The position numbers and the translations under genes are program-made. A DNA stretch of 64,000 nucleotides from JAJPKK01 sp963781195. Its GTDB lineage: Bacteria; Pseudomonadota; Alphaproteobacteria; Rhizobiales; Xanthobacteraceae. The notes beneath the pieces are model-generated. The model was given only the letters and a program-made list of their open reading frames with translations, did no database searches and had not been told where the DNA came from. The DNA lies in the NCBI GenBank assembly GCA_963781195.1, contig CAWAEZ010000011.1:124001-188000 (forward strand). Direction: 5' to 3'. The first letter of the stretch is position 1. Every line of letters begins with the position of its first letter. Below are positions 56,280 through 64,000 of the stretch, in pieces.

Positions 56280-56709
56280 ACGCGTTGTTCTCGACACCAA
56301 TGTCCTGATCAGCGCCTTTCTCTCGCCGCTCGGCAAGCCGTTCGCGTGTCTGAGCTGGGTGATCGACAACGCGACGCTCATCATGTCTCGCGAGCTCGTT
56401 GAAGAGCTTGAAACGCGCCTCGCGCGACCTAAGTTCGCCAAATACCTGAGCGAGACACGGCGACGCGCTGTCGTGGCAGATTTAGCGATGGTAGCGGTTC
56501 AAGTCGAGTTGGCCGGCGCAGTCAAGGTCTGTCGCGACCCGGACGACGACAAGCTGTTGGAGATGACGGCCGTGGGCCGCGCAGATTGCCTTGTAACAGG
56601 CGACCAGGATCTGCTGGTCCTCGACACGTTTCAAGGCATTCCGATCCTGACACCCGCCGGTTTTCTCGATGTCCTCACGGAGCTGTCGGAGAAGCCACGG
56701 CCCGCTTGA
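56269..56709 (+). CDS. PIN-domain ribonuclease toxin (COG1569-type)
   Basis: A 146-residue toxin with the PIN acidic residues: D9 (VVLDTNVLISAF), E46 (SRELVEELETRL), D92-D94 (CRDPDDDKLLEMA-like stretch) and D112/D114 (VTGDQDLL). The spacing matches the metal-dependent RNase site that cleaves tRNA or mRNA in VapC-like toxins. ATG 56269 lies inside the antitoxin gene, so the two are translated together. The antitoxin is YefM-like, not VapB-like, a combination also seen in other bacteria. Confidence 0.85.
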   Translation: MRIERVVLDTNVLISAFLSPLGKPFACLSWVIDNATLIMSRELVEELETRLARPKFAKYLSETRRRAVVADLAMVAVQVELAGAVKVCRDPDDDKLLEMTAVGRADCLVTGDQDLLVLDTFQGIPILTPAGFLDVLTELSEKPRPA

Positions 56710-56790
56710 TTCCCCACCCTCTTTAGCGTTCACTCCGGCCACACAATCGCACCGGCGCATTGGTCGACCGGGCACATCACGGAGGACCCC

Positions 56791-57351
56791 ATGGACGCCA
56801 TGGAGCGGCGCGTATTCTTGAAAGGCGCAGGGCTCGGCCTGCTCGCCTTCACGGTGAATGGCGCGAGCGTCATGATGACGCCGGGCGAGGCGCGGGCCCA
56901 GGGCGTGCCGTTCCGGCTCCTCAAGGCGCACGAGGCCGAAACCATCGAGGCGCTCGGCGAAACGCTGGTGCCGGGCGCGCGTGAGGCCGGCGTCGCGCAC
57001 TTCATCGACCAGCAGGTATCGGTCACGCCCGGCGAGGCGCTGCTCGAGGCGCGCCAACTCAACGTCAAGCCGCCTTACGTGAACTTCTACCGTGCCGCCA
57101 TCGGCGCCGTCGACAAGGCGAGCGAGGCGCGCAGCGGCCGGCGCTTCGTCGCGCTCGCCACCCCCGACCAGCACGACTTCGTCGACCTCATGCGCCAGAA
57201 CAAGATCGACGGCTGGCAGGGTCCCGCCGGCGGCTTCGTCTATTTCGTGTTGCGCAGCGATGCGGTCGACGTGGTCTACGGCACCATGGAAGGCTACGAG
57301 TCCCTGGGCGTCGCCTACATGCCGCACGTCGCTCCGGACCGGAGGTGGTGA
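56791..57351 (+). CDS. gluconate 2-dehydrogenase subunit 3 family protein, copy 1
   Basis: A 186-residue exported gamma subunit. The Tat-type leader MERRVFLKGAGLGLLAFTVN ends near GEARAQ. The mature protein (FRLLKAHEAETIEALGETLV, then DQHDFVDLMRQNKIDGW and YFVLRSDAVDVVYGTMEGYE) matches the Gluconate_2-dh3 family. It is thought to help export and assemble the flavoprotein encoded 1 base after its stop. Nearly duplicated at 59398-59958. In classical complexes a third, cytochrome c subunit completes the enzyme; none is present here. Confidence 0.9.
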   Translation: MDAMERRVFLKGAGLGLLAFTVNGASVMMTPGEARAQGVPFRLLKAHEAETIEALGETLVPGAREAGVAHFIDQQVSVTPGEALLEARQLNVKPPYVNFYRAAIGAVDKASEARSGRRFVALATPDQHDFVDLMRQNKIDGWQGPAGGFVYFVLRSDAVDVVYGTMEGYESLGVAYMPHVAPDRRW

Positions 57352-57352
57352 G

Positions 57353-58933
57353 ATGGCAACCCAGGAAAAAGTAGACGTCGTCATCGTCGGCGCGGGCGCG
57401 TCGGGCTCGGTCTATGCGGCGGTGCTGGCGAAGGCCGGCAAGAAGGTCGTGGTGATGGACAACGGGCCGGACTGGCAGCCGTCCGACCTCATCTCGTCCG
57501 ACATCTGGGGCCGTCGCATCAAGCCGGCGGGCGCGCCCTTCGTGCTCGAAGGCAAGCATCCCGTCAGCATGGGTGCCCAGGGCGGCTGGGGCGTCGGCGG
57601 TGCCTCGCTGCACTACTTCGCCAATTTCCCGCGCCTGCTGCCGAACGACTTCCGCATCAAGAGCGAGCACAACCGGGCCCACGACTGGCCGATCGCCTAT
57701 GACGACGTCGCGCCGTACTACGACAAGGTGGCGCAGGAGGTCGGCGTCTCCGGCGATGCCGCGGCCGAGGAGCTGTGGCGGCCCAAGGGGCTCGCCTATC
57801 CGATGCCGCCGATGAAGACCTTCAAGAACGGCAAGGTGTGGCTCAAGGGCTTCGAGGCCGCCGGCATCCGCATGGTGCCGGCCCCGGTCGGCATGAACTC
57901 GACCGAGTTCAAGGGCCGCCCGGCCTGCATCTATGACGGCTGGTGCCACGTGGGCTGCCCGATCGGCGCGCTCGCCAATCCGCTGTTCACCTACCTTGCC
58001 GACGCACGCAAGGCCGGGGCCGAAGTGCGGGCCTGGAGCACGGTGACGCGGGTGCTCACCGACCCGTCGGGCAACAAGGTGACCGGCATCGAATACTACG
58101 ACCGCAATCACGAGAAGCAGGTCCAGCCGGCGAGCGTCGTGGTGCTGGCGGCGTGGGGCGGACAGAATCCGCGCCTGCTCCTCAACTCCGCGGCGGGCAA
58201 GCACGCCAATGGGCTGTCCAATTCCGGCGGCCTGGTCGGCAAATACGTCATGACCCACTTCGCCTCCGGCACCAACGCGATGTTCGACCAGGACGTGGAG
58301 ACGCCGATGGGCACCATCGGCGCGCAGTACATGTCTTACGAGCGCTACGGCAAGACCGCCCACAACGGCGCGTTCGGCTCGACCTTCATCGTCGCCGGCT
58401 TTGCCAGCAAAGTGACCGGCCTCGGCGGCATTGCCAACACCCGGCCGGATTTGTTCGGGCCGGCGCTGCACGCCTTCATGAAGCGCGCGGTGACGAACCT
58501 CACCCGCATCACCGCGTTCGGCGAGGAGCAGCCCAAGATCGAGAACCGCGTCGAGCTCGCGAGCGAGAAGGACGAGTTCGGCATGCCGCTCGGCCGCATC
58601 ATCCACACTTACGACGACAATGACGCCGCGTTGTGGAATGCCAACTTCGAGGAAGGCATGAAGATCGCCCGCGCGACCGGCTCCAAGGACGTCTGGCAGG
58701 TGCGCGCCCAGCAGCCGACCATCCACTTCATGGGCGGCACCATCATGGGCGCCAATGCCGGCAACTCGGTGGTCAACAGCTACGGCCAGACCCACGAGAT
58801 CCCGAACCTCTACGTCGCCGGCCCCGGCATCTTCGCCACCGCCGGAGCGTCCAACCCGACCTACACCGTGTTCGCCCTGTCGCTGCGTGGCGCGGAGAAC
58901 CTGGCGAAGACCTGGGGCACCGTCGCGGGATAG
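57353..58933 (+). CDS. GMC-family flavoprotein dehydrogenase (FAD-GADH-like), copy 1
   Basis: A 526-residue flavoprotein oxidising a polyol, sugar acid or alcohol. FAD-binding VVIVGAGASGSVYAAVLAKA starts at residue ~9. Then come SEHNRAHDWPIAYDDVAPYY, CHVGCPIGALANPLFTYLAD (with C-x-x-x-C) and the C-terminal active-site block IHFMGGTIMGANAGNS with PGIFATAGASNPTYTVFALS. No signal peptide of its own, so it probably rides out on the Tat leader of the subunit-3 partner. Overlaps nothing: 1 base separates it from that gene. Sequence is largely shared with the copy at 59968-61560. Confidence 0.93.
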   Translation: MATQEKVDVVIVGAGASGSVYAAVLAKAGKKVVVMDNGPDWQPSDLISSDIWGRRIKPAGAPFVLEGKHPVSMGAQGGWGVGGASLHYFANFPRLLPNDFRIKSEHNRAHDWPIAYDDVAPYYDKVAQEVGVSGDAAAEELWRPKGLAYPMPPMKTFKNGKVWLKGFEAAGIRMVPAPVGMNSTEFKGRPACIYDGWCHVGCPIGALANPLFTYLADARKAGAEVRAWSTVTRVLTDPSGNKVTGIEYYDRNHEKQVQPASVVVLAAWGGQNPRLLLNSAAGKHANGLSNSGGLVGKYVMTHFASGTNAMFDQDVETPMGTIGAQYMSYERYGKTAHNGAFGSTFIVAGFASKVTGLGGIANTRPDLFGPALHAFMKRAVTNLTRITAFGEEQPKIENRVELASEKDEFGMPLGRIIHTYDDNDAALWNANFEEGMKIARATGSKDVWQVRAQQPTIHFMGGTIMGANAGNSVVNSYGQTHEIPNLYVAGPGIFATAGASNPTYTVFALSLRGAENLAKTWGTVAG

Positions 58934-59397
58934 GGCAGGGCACGCCCTTCGTCACGTCGGGGCGCCGCATCAGCGGCGCTCTTGTGATCGCATCCTTGCC
59001 CGGCTCGACCCTACGAGATTCACGCATCCGGTTCGGGCGCTCGGGGCACCTCGCCCCGCGCGCGGGGAGAGGTCGGATTGCGGAGCAATCCGGGTGAGGG
59101 GGCCGTTCCACGAGTCTGAGCTTGCGAACGGATACGACCTAACCGCTCAGGCGTGCGGAAAGGCCCCCTCACCCCGACCTCACCCCGCTAGCGGGGCGAG
59201 GGAGCAGAGGCGCCGTGCCTCACAACCAGATGTGTGAATGCGGCAGGCCCTGACGGGGCAATGACAAAGAGAGCGGAAACTGCCTTTCTCGTGCACCGGC
59301 GGCATCGTCATGTGCGGAATTGAGCCTTGATTCCGGTTGCCGGTTGGCGTTGATGTCCGCCAAGCCAAGAGCGAACCCGGCGCAGTGGGAGGATTTC
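58934..59397. other. intergenic region between the two dehydrogenase pairs
   Basis: No gene supported. It holds a pair of inverted palindromic repeats (59045-59205), followed by an upstream leader with GGGAGG before the second subunit-3 gene. A frame beginning at 59320 is merely an upstream extension of that gene. Confidence 0.5.
59045..59205. repeat. inverted pair of palindromic repeats
   Basis: CTCGCCCCGCGCGCGGGGAG...GGTGAGGGGGCC (59050-59104) and GCCCCCTCACCCCGACCTCA...GGGGCGAGG (59163-59202) are inverse copies around about 58 bases. Each half also forms its own hairpin (CCCCGC with GCGGGG). The arrangement resembles a REP doublet. It separates the two dehydrogenase pairs and may mark the duplication junction or act as a transcription terminator. 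Confidence 0.7.
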
Positions 59398-59958
59398 ATG
59401 AACGAGTTGGAGCGGCGCGTTTTCCTCAAGGTCGCAGGGGTGGGGCTGTTCGCGTTCACCGTCGGCGGCGCCAGCGTGATGATGACGCCGGGCGAGGCCC
59501 GCGCCCGGGCCGTGCCGTTCCGAATTCTCGGTGCCGACGAGGCCGAGACGATCGAGGCGCTGGGAGAGACGCTGGTGCCGGGCGCGCGTCAGGCCGGGGT
59601 CGCGCACTTCATCGACCAGCAGGTGTCGGTGCCGCCGGGCGAGGCGCTGCTCGAGGCGCGGATCGTCAACGTCAAGCCGCCTTACCTGGCGTTCTACCGG
59701 GCCGCGACCGGCGCGGTCGACAAGGCGAGCATGGCGCGCAGCGGCCGCCGCTTCGCCGCGCTCGCCGCCCTCGACCAGCACGATTTCGTCGACCTGATGC
59801 GCCAGGGCAAGCTCGAAGGCTGGCAGGGGCCGGCCCAGGGCCTCGTCTATTTCGTGCTACGCAGCGACGGTTCCGACGTCGTCTACGGGACCATGGACGG
59901 CTATGCCGAGCTCGGCGTGCCCTACCAGCCGCACATCGTTCCCGAGCTCAAGTGGTGA
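59398..59958 (+). CDS. gluconate 2-dehydrogenase subunit 3 family protein, copy 2
   Basis: A 186-residue paralogue of the gene at 56791 with the same length and the same leader type (LERRVFLKVAGVGLFAFTVG, ends GEARA). Differences include LGADEAETIEALGETLV and ARIVNVKPPYLAFY. GGGAGG precedes ATG 59398; the frame extends upstream to 59320 without homology. Followed 9 bases later by the second GMC flavoprotein. Role as for copy 1: Tat-coupled partner of the flavoprotein. Confidence 0.9.
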   Translation: MNELERRVFLKVAGVGLFAFTVGGASVMMTPGEARARAVPFRILGADEAETIEALGETLVPGARQAGVAHFIDQQVSVPPGEALLEARIVNVKPPYLAFYRAATGAVDKASMARSGRRFAALAALDQHDFVDLMRQGKLEGWQGPAQGLVYFVLRSDGSDVVYGTMDGYAELGVPYQPHIVPELKW

Positions 59959-59967
59959 GGCGCTCTG

Positions 59968-61560
59968 ATGGCCAATGACCTGACCACCCACGAAAAAGTC
60001 GACGTCGTCATTGCCGGCGCCGGGGCTTCCGGATCCACCTTCGCGGCGGTGCTCGCAAAGGCCGGCAAAAAGGTCGTGCTGCTCGACAACGGCCCGGACT
60101 GGCAGCTCACCGACCTCATCTCGTCGGACATCTGGGGCCGCCGCATCAAGCCGGCCGGACCGCCCTTCATTCTCGAGGGCAAGCAGGTCGCGCCGATCGG
60201 CTACCACGGCGGCTGGGGCGTCGGCGGCGCGGCGCTGCACTGGTTCGCCAATGTCCCGCGCCTGCTGCCGAACGATTTCCGCATCAAGAGCGAGCACAAC
60301 CGCGCCCACGACTGGCCGATCGCGTATGAAGACGTGGCGCCGTGGTACGACACGGTCGCGCACGACATCGGCATCTCGGGCGATGCCAAGGCCGAAGAGC
60401 TGTGGCGGCCGGGCGGCCGCGACTATCCGATGCCGCCGATGAAGACCTTCAAGAACGGCGAGGTGTGGCGCAAGGGCTTCGCGGCGAACGGCATCCGCCT
60501 GGTGCCGGCCGCGGTCGCCATGAACTCCACCGAGTTCAAGGGCCGGCCGGCGTGCATTTACGACGGCTGGTGCCATGTCGGCTGCCCGATCGGCGCGCTC
60601 GCCAATCCGCTGGTGACCTATCTCGGCGAGGCGCGGGCGGCGGGCGCCGAGGTGCGCGCGCTCTCGACCGTGACGCGCATCCTCACCGATGCGTCGGGTA
60701 AGAAGGCGACCGGTGTCGAATATTACGATGCGCAGCACGGCAAGCATTTCCAGCCGGCGAGCGTCATCATCGCCGCCTCGTGGGCGGCGCAGAACCCGCG
60801 CCTGCTGCTCAACTCCGCGACCGACAAGCACCCCAACGGCCTCGCCAATGCGAGCGGGCTGCTGGGCAAGTTCATCATGACGCACTTCACCGCCGTCACC
60901 AACGCGCTGTTCGATGAGGACCTGGAGAATTACAAGGGCACCATCGGCGGCCAGTTCATGTCCTACGAGCGTTATTCGAAGACGGCCCACAAGGGCGCGT
61001 TCGGCTCGACCCTGTTCGCCGTCGGCGCCGCCAGCCGCACCAGCGGCGTGACCGGCATCCAGAACGCGCGGCCCGACCTGTTCGGCGCCGCGCTGCAGGC
61101 CTTCATGAAGCGCGCCGTGAAGGGCTTCACCCGCTACACCGCGGCCTGCGAGGAGCAGCCCAAGATCGAGAACCGGGTCGATCTCGTCAGCCAGAAGGAC
61201 GAGTTCGGCATGCCGCTCGCCCGCATCGTGCACAATTACGACGACAACGAAGCCGCGCTGTGGAACGCGAATTTCGAGGAGGGCCTCAAGATCGCCCATG
61301 CCACCGACGCCAAAGAGGTGTGGCAGGTGCGCACGGGCATGAACGCCATCCACCTGATGGGCGGCACCATCATGGGCACCGACGCCGGCAACTCGGTGGT
61401 CGACAGCCACGGCCAGAGCCACGAGATTCCGAACCTCTACGTCGCCGGTCCGGGAATCTTTCCGACCTGCGGCGCCTCGAACCCGACCTACACGGTATTC
61501 GCCCTGTCGCTGCGCGGCGCGGAGAACCTGGCGAAGAACTGGAGCACGGTCGCGGGGTAG
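59968..61560 (+). CDS. GMC-family flavoprotein dehydrogenase (FAD-GADH-like), copy 2
   Basis: A 530-residue paralogue of the protein at 57353. FAD-binding VVIAGAGASGSTFAAVLAKA follows a 4-residue longer start (MANDLTTHEKVD). Other shared blocks: GGWGVGGAALHWFANVPRLL, CHVGCPIGALANPLVTYLGE and IHLMGGTIMGTDAGNS. Substitutions cluster outside the FAD site, for example YHGG, LGEARAAGA and PGIFPTCGASN (extra Cys), so substrate use may have diverged. No cytochrome subunit follows. Confidence 0.93.
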   Translation: MANDLTTHEKVDVVIAGAGASGSTFAAVLAKAGKKVVLLDNGPDWQLTDLISSDIWGRRIKPAGPPFILEGKQVAPIGYHGGWGVGGAALHWFANVPRLLPNDFRIKSEHNRAHDWPIAYEDVAPWYDTVAHDIGISGDAKAEELWRPGGRDYPMPPMKTFKNGEVWRKGFAANGIRLVPAAVAMNSTEFKGRPACIYDGWCHVGCPIGALANPLVTYLGEARAAGAEVRALSTVTRILTDASGKKATGVEYYDAQHGKHFQPASVIIAASWAAQNPRLLLNSATDKHPNGLANASGLLGKFIMTHFTAVTNALFDEDLENYKGTIGGQFMSYERYSKTAHKGAFGSTLFAVGAASRTSGVTGIQNARPDLFGAALQAFMKRAVKGFTRYTAACEEQPKIENRVDLVSQKDEFGMPLARIVHNYDDNEAALWNANFEEGLKIAHATDAKEVWQVRTGMNAIHLMGGTIMGTDAGNSVVDSHGQSHEIPNLYVAGPGIFPTCGASNPTYTVFALSLRGAENLAKNWSTVAG

Positions 61561-61769
61561 GGCAGGGGTCCGTTTCCCGGCACCGGTTCAGCGGCGCGGT
61601 CTGATCGCCATCCCCTCTGTCATTGCCCGGTCGAGCCGGGCGATGACACGGTGAGTGTTGAGCAACAGCCTCGCGAGGCTGAGTTCCATCGTCACGCCGA
61701 ACCAGGGGCCGGATTCCGGGTCCGCGAAAATGCCCCGGAGTGACCGTGGTGCCGCCGTGGGTCGCGCCC

Positions 61770-62870
61770 TCACCCCGCCTTCACCCCCGGCAGCAGCCTC
61801 GCTGCGTTGTCGCGGTCGATGGCCCGCCGGTCGGCGTCGCTGAAGCGGTACTCGTCGATGCCTTCGACCGCCTCGAAGCCGCGGACGAACGGATAGTCGC
61901 TTCCGAACATTACCTGGGAGATCGGGACGAGCTTCATCAGCGCCGCGAGCTGTCCCGGCGTGTTGCCCTGGGCGATCTCGTAGTTGAAGCGCTGCAGGAT
62001 CGGGATCGGGCCGTCCGGCATGCGCTGGTCCTTGCGCTCGCGGGCGAGGCGGATCAGCCGGCCGGTGAGGAAGGGCAGGGTGCCGCCGCTGTGCGACCAG
62101 ATGAAGCGCACGTCGGGGCACTTGAAGGCGGTGCCGGCCTCGCCGAAGATCAGGCTCGAGATGGTGCGGGTGGTGTCGGTGGCGTACTCGATGGTGCCGA
62201 CGGGGATGCCTTTGACCAGCGCCTTGCAGCAGTCCGGCGTGGTCGGGTGCACATAGACCACGGCCTTGCGCCGGTTGAGCTCCTCGAATACCGGCAGGAA
62301 GGCGGGGTCGCCGAGATACTTGTCGTAGTAACTCGTCAGGAGCGCGATGCCGTCGGCCTTGAGCACGTCGAGGGCGTAGGCGATCTCCTTGATGCTTCCT
62401 TCCGCATCGGGGATCGGGATGGTGGCGAACATGCCGAATTTGCCGGGGTGATCCTTGACGAGCTGGGCGGCGTAGTCGTTGCAACGCCGGGCGAGGCTGC
62501 GGGCCTGCTCGACATTGCCGAACCAGATGCCGGGTTGCATGATGGACAGCATGGCGGTCGAGACGCCGGCCTTGTCCATGTCCTCCAGCGAGCCTTCGAC
62601 CGTCCAGTTCGGCAGCGCCGCGCCGCCGCGGTTGGCCGCGAGCACCTCGCGATGGAACGGCGGGAGGAAATGGTGGTGCACGTCGATCCGGCGGGCGGGT
62701 GCGTTCTGCGCCGGCGCGCGCGATGCGGGCAGCACCGTGGCCGCACTGATGCCGAAAGCGGCAGTGCCGGCGAGGAAGCCGCGGCGGTCGGTCGTAACCT
62801 CGGCGGAAAAGCCGGGTGTTGCGCAGCAGGTGCATCCGCCGAGCGGGCGTGGTTTCGCGATCATCCTCAT
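61770..62870 (-). CDS. exported amidohydrolase (ACMSD-like, amidohydrolase family 2)
   Basis: A 366-residue metal-dependent amidohydrolase/decarboxylase. A Tat-like leader (TTDRRGFLAGTAAFGISAAT, ends ASRAPAQ) follows a Cys-rich start (GGCTCCATPG). Metal motifs: RIDVHHHFLPPF (HxH), VYVHPTTPDCC, FIWSHSGGTLP and the catalytic Asp in FGSDYPFVRG. The family includes aminocarboxymuconate-semialdehyde decarboxylase and resorcylate decarboxylases. Start could be ATG 62870 or 62864. Converges on the second dehydrogenase pair, about 210 bases away. Confidence 0.88.
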   Translation of the reverse strand: MRMIAKPRPLGGCTCCATPGFSAEVTTDRRGFLAGTAAFGISAATVLPASRAPAQNAPARRIDVHHHFLPPFHREVLAANRGGAALPNWTVEGSLEDMDKAGVSTAMLSIMQPGIWFGNVEQARSLARRCNDYAAQLVKDHPGKFGMFATIPIPDAEGSIKEIAYALDVLKADGIALLTSYYDKYLGDPAFLPVFEELNRRKAVVYVHPTTPDCCKALVKGIPVGTIEYATDTTRTISSLIFGEAGTAFKCPDVRFIWSHSGGTLPFLTGRLIRLARERKDQRMPDGPIPILQRFNYEIAQGNTPGQLAALMKLVPISQVMFGSDYPFVRGFEAVEGIDEYRFSDADRRAIDRDNAARLLPGVKAG

Positions 62871-63085
62871 CGTGCGTCCATCCTCGTTTTGACGATCGCC
62901 CCTCGTTTTGCGGTCCGCCGTCGCTTTGCGGTCTTTCGGAACTCCTCGGGGCGCTTCGCGGGTGGGAGACTTCGCAGTTTCGCGGGAGAGGTCAAGCGCG
63001 AAGGCATTCCTGCGCTTCCCGATTGCCGGTTCCCGTGCGGCCTCCGAAACGGTTAAAATGCGGATTGACCATGGAGGAATTCGGC

Positions 63086-64000
63086 GTGCCCGCCAACATA
63101 TCCGACGATCTCAAAGCCCGCGCGCTCGCCTATCACCGTTTTCCCAAGCCCGGAAAGCTCGCGATCCAGCCGACGAAGCCGCTCGCGACCCAGCAGGATC
63201 TCGCGCTCGCCTATACGCCGGGCGTCGCCGTCGCCTGTCTCGCCATTGCCGCCGATCCGGCGGAAGCCGCACAGCTCACCGCGCGCGCCAATCTCGTCGC
63301 CGTCGTCACCAACGGCACCGCCGTGCTGGGGCTCGGCAGCATCGGGCCGCTCGCCGGCAAGCCGGTGATGGAAGGCAAGGCGGTGCTGTTCAAGAAGTTC
63401 GCCGGGATCGACGTGTTCGACATCGAGATCGACGCCAAGGAGGTCGACCGCATCGTCGACGTCGTGGCGGCACTCGAGCCGACCTTCGGCGGCATCAACC
63501 TCGAAGATTTCAAGGCGCCGGAATGCTTCGAGGTGGAGACGCTGCTGCAGGCGCGCATGAAGATTCCGGTGTTCCATGACGACCAGCACGGCACTGCGAT
63601 CATCGTCGCCGCCGCGGTCAAGAATGCGCTGTCGCTGAGCGGCAAGCGCATCGAGGACGTCAAGATCGTGGCCTCGGGCGCGGGGGCGGCGGCGCTCGCC
63701 TGCCTCAACCTGCTGGTCTCGCTCGGCGCACGGCGGGAGAACATCTGGGTGACCGACGTCGAAGGCGTCGTCTACGAAGGGCGCCCGGTGCTGATGGACC
63801 GCTGGAAGAGCGTCTACGCCCAGAAGACCGACAAACGGAAGCTCGGGGACGTCATCGACGGCGCCGACATCTTCCTCGGCCTGTCCGCACCCGGCGTGCT
63901 CAAGCCGGAGATGGTGGCGCGGATGGGGCCGCGACCGCTGATCATGGCGCTCGCCAACCCGACGCCGGAGATCATGCCCGAGGAGGCGCTCAAGGCGCGC
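63086..64000 (+). CDS. NADP-dependent malic enzyme (MaeB-type), partial
   Basis: The first ~305 residues of a malic enzyme, which decarboxylates malate to pyruvate; the frame is open at the right window edge. Signatures: KPLATQQDLALAYTPGVAVA, GSIGPLAGKPVMEGKAVLFK (catalytic Lys), PVFHDDQHGTAI (metal Asp) and NAD(P)-binding VASGAGAAALACLNLLVSLG. GTG 63086 preferred as start because GGAGG (63073-63077) lies 8 bases before it and the N terminus PANISDDLKARALAYHR fits relatives; ATG 63071 is in frame. A phosphotransacetylase-like C-terminal domain is expected beyond the window. Confidence 0.95.
   Translation, partial: MPANISDDLKARALAYHRFPKPGKLAIQPTKPLATQQDLALAYTPGVAVACLAIAADPAEAAQLTARANLVAVVTNGTAVLGLGSIGPLAGKPVMEGKAVLFKKFAGIDVFDIEIDAKEVDRIVDVVAALEPTFGGINLEDFKAPECFEVETLLQARMKIPVFHDDQHGTAIIVAAAVKNALSLSGKRIEDVKIVASGAGAAALACLNLLVSLGARRENIWVTDVEGVVYEGRPVLMDRWKSVYAQKTDKRKLGDVIDGADIFLGLSAPGVLKPEMVARMGPRPLIMALANPTPEIMPEEALKAR

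Overview
The window reads as ordinary chromosomal DNA of a high-GC alphaproteobacterium, most likely a Hyphomicrobiales member close to Bradyrhizobium, Rhodoplanes or Rhodopseudomonas. This is inference from gene content: NdvB/NdvC-type beta-1,3/1,6-glucan synthesis proteins with their small companion genes, orphan Bug-family solute receptors, several very short zinc-ribbon proteins, and the palindromic intergenic repeats common in that group. No rRNA, CRISPR array, prophage, transposase or conjugation gene was seen; there is one tRNA gene (Lys).

Layout. 0-11.5 kb: a Bug receptor cut by the window edge, a small peptidoglycan-binding protein behind an AT-rich dyad, two zinc-ribbon miniproteins, a five-gene polar amino-acid ABC operon with an embedded PhyH-type dioxygenase, sodC, corA, a second Bug receptor and small unknowns. 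11.7-13.3 kb: tRNA-Lys(TTT) and an M20 amidohydrolase. 13.4-20 kb: a duplicated gene tail, then a beta-glucan locus (GH17-GT2 synthase, small exported protein, GH17-membrane protein, small membrane protein). 20.3-24.8 kb: glmU, a strong terminator-like hairpin, glmS and a DUF502 membrane protein. 25.1-32.7 kb: nitrate assimilation (PP2C/kinase, NarK-type transporter, molybdenum nitrate reductase, FAD/[2Fe-2S] reductase, and a truncated siroheme domain of NirB type). 32.9-38.1 kb: an orphan molybdenum hydroxylase subunit, an MltB-like transglycosylase and a patatin-like lipase. 38.1-51.4 kb: a catabolic-looking region with a ring-opening amidohydrolase, two ATZ/TRZ-type amidohydrolases, DUF2252, a Tat-exported flavoprotein with a beta-rich partner, an exported cupin, a B3-like metallo-beta-lactamase and an SsuA/SsuC importer. 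Four genes here carry five single-base insertions. 51.5-64 kb: a small exported protein, a ThDP enzyme, aspS, a YefM/PIN toxin-antitoxin pair, two tandem copies of a gluconate-2-dehydrogenase-like pair (subunit 3 plus GMC flavoprotein), an exported amidohydrolase, and the start of an NADP-type malic enzyme.

How the genes fit together. The clearest functional units are the beta-glucan locus, the UDP-GlcNAc supply genes (glmU, glmS), the nitrate cluster with its own phosphatase/kinase, and the periplasmic FAD-dehydrogenase pairs. The most interesting points for follow-up are the split or eroded NirB-type nitrite reductase, the heterocycle-amidohydrolase region with its clustered +1 frameshifts, and two places where the 3' end of a gene has been copied just downstream of itself next to a palindromic repeat. 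All functional calls rest on motif recognition by eye; no database search was run.
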